Assembly: GCA_023443095.1 (NCBI GenBank)
Contig: JAEZVV010000075.1
Span: 1 to 7,149 of the forward strand
Source: Pseudomonadota bacterium
Lineage (GTDB): Bacteria > Pseudomonadota > Gammaproteobacteria > Burkholderiales > Burkholderiaceae_F
Length of the DNA: 7,149 nt
Reading direction: 5' to 3'
The translations under genes and the position numbers were made by a program. Below, piece after piece: positions 7,078 to 7,149 of this stretch. How positions within the stretch are numbered: the first letter of the stretch is position 1; every line of letters starts with the position of its first letter. Below the pieces are notes generated by a model. The model searched no databases, was not told where the DNA came from, and saw nothing but the letters and a program-made list of their open reading frames with translations.

Positions 7078-7149
7078 GGAGTGGTAGTTCAGTTGGTTAG
7101 AATACCGGCCTGTCACGCCGGGGGTCGCGGGTTCGAGTCCCGTCCACTC
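7078..7149 (+). tRNA. tRNA-Asp, anticodon GUC (second copy, cut by window edge)
   Basis: The 72 bases present are identical to the first 72 bases of the copy at 6938; only the last five bases (end of the acceptor, discriminator and CCA) lie outside the window. The anticodon GTC is at 7112-7114. No promoter fits in the 30 bases between the preceding terminator-like hairpin and this gene. Confidence 0.94.

Larger units (their letters stand above)
6938..7149 (+). repeat. Tandem direct repeat of the tRNA-Asp gene, 140-base period
   Basis: The segments 6938-7009 and 7078-7149 are identical over 72 bases. Similarity appears to reach about a dozen bases upstream with small gaps, since CAGTGT precedes both copies. 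The 63 bases between the genes hold the terminator-like hairpin. The arrangement is that of a tandem duplication of one tRNA gene. Confidence 0.9.

Overview
The window is a GC-rich (about two thirds G+C by eye), tightly packed stretch of bacterial chromosome holding protein quality-control genes: tRNA-Leu, tig, clpP, clpX, lon, hupB, tRNA-Val, tRNA-Asp, tRNA-Asp. The protein sequences, the gene order, the extra tRNA-Leu(UAG) in front of tig and the tRNA-Val/tRNA-Asp genes behind hupB point to a betaproteobacterium, most likely of the Azoarcus/Thauera (Rhodocyclales) type. The phylum-class level is fairly secure; the order is an inference from remembered homologues.

Layout. Bases 1-225 carry, on the minus strand, the first 75 codons of a squalene/phytoene-synthase-like gene that runs off the left edge. 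A 143-base divergent spacer (226-368) leads into tRNA-Leu(UAG) at 369-455. It is followed, without a visible terminator or promoter, by tig (508-1812), clpP (1850-2458) and clpX (2481-3752), spaced 37 and 22 bases apart like an operon. The 124-base clpX-lon gap contains a perfect 12-bp hairpin and then a good match to a sigma-32 heat-shock promoter in front of lon (3877-6294). The 201-base lon-hupB gap contains a sigma-70-like promoter with a dyad in its spacer, a small hairpin and a strong intrinsic terminator, all upstream of hupB (6496-6768, GTG start). tRNA-Val(UAC), tRNA-Asp(GUC) and a second identical tRNA-Asp cut by the right edge complete the window. A terminator-like hairpin lies between the two tRNA-Asp genes.

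How the genes work together. Trigger factor meets nascent chains at the ribosome exit tunnel. ClpX unfolds and feeds substrates into the ClpP chamber. Lon degrades misfolded and regulatory proteins by itself. HU-beta is a nucleoid protein and, in E. coli, also lies just downstream of lon. All key catalytic residues are present in ClpP, ClpX and Lon, and all full genes have normal length.

Nothing here looks like a new biological system. The points worth a second look are regulatory (terminator between promoter and hupB, sigma-32-like site before lon, tRNA embedded in the leader of tig, terminator between tandem tRNA-Asp genes), plus the loss of the aspartate-rich motif in the partial synthase-like gene at the left edge.
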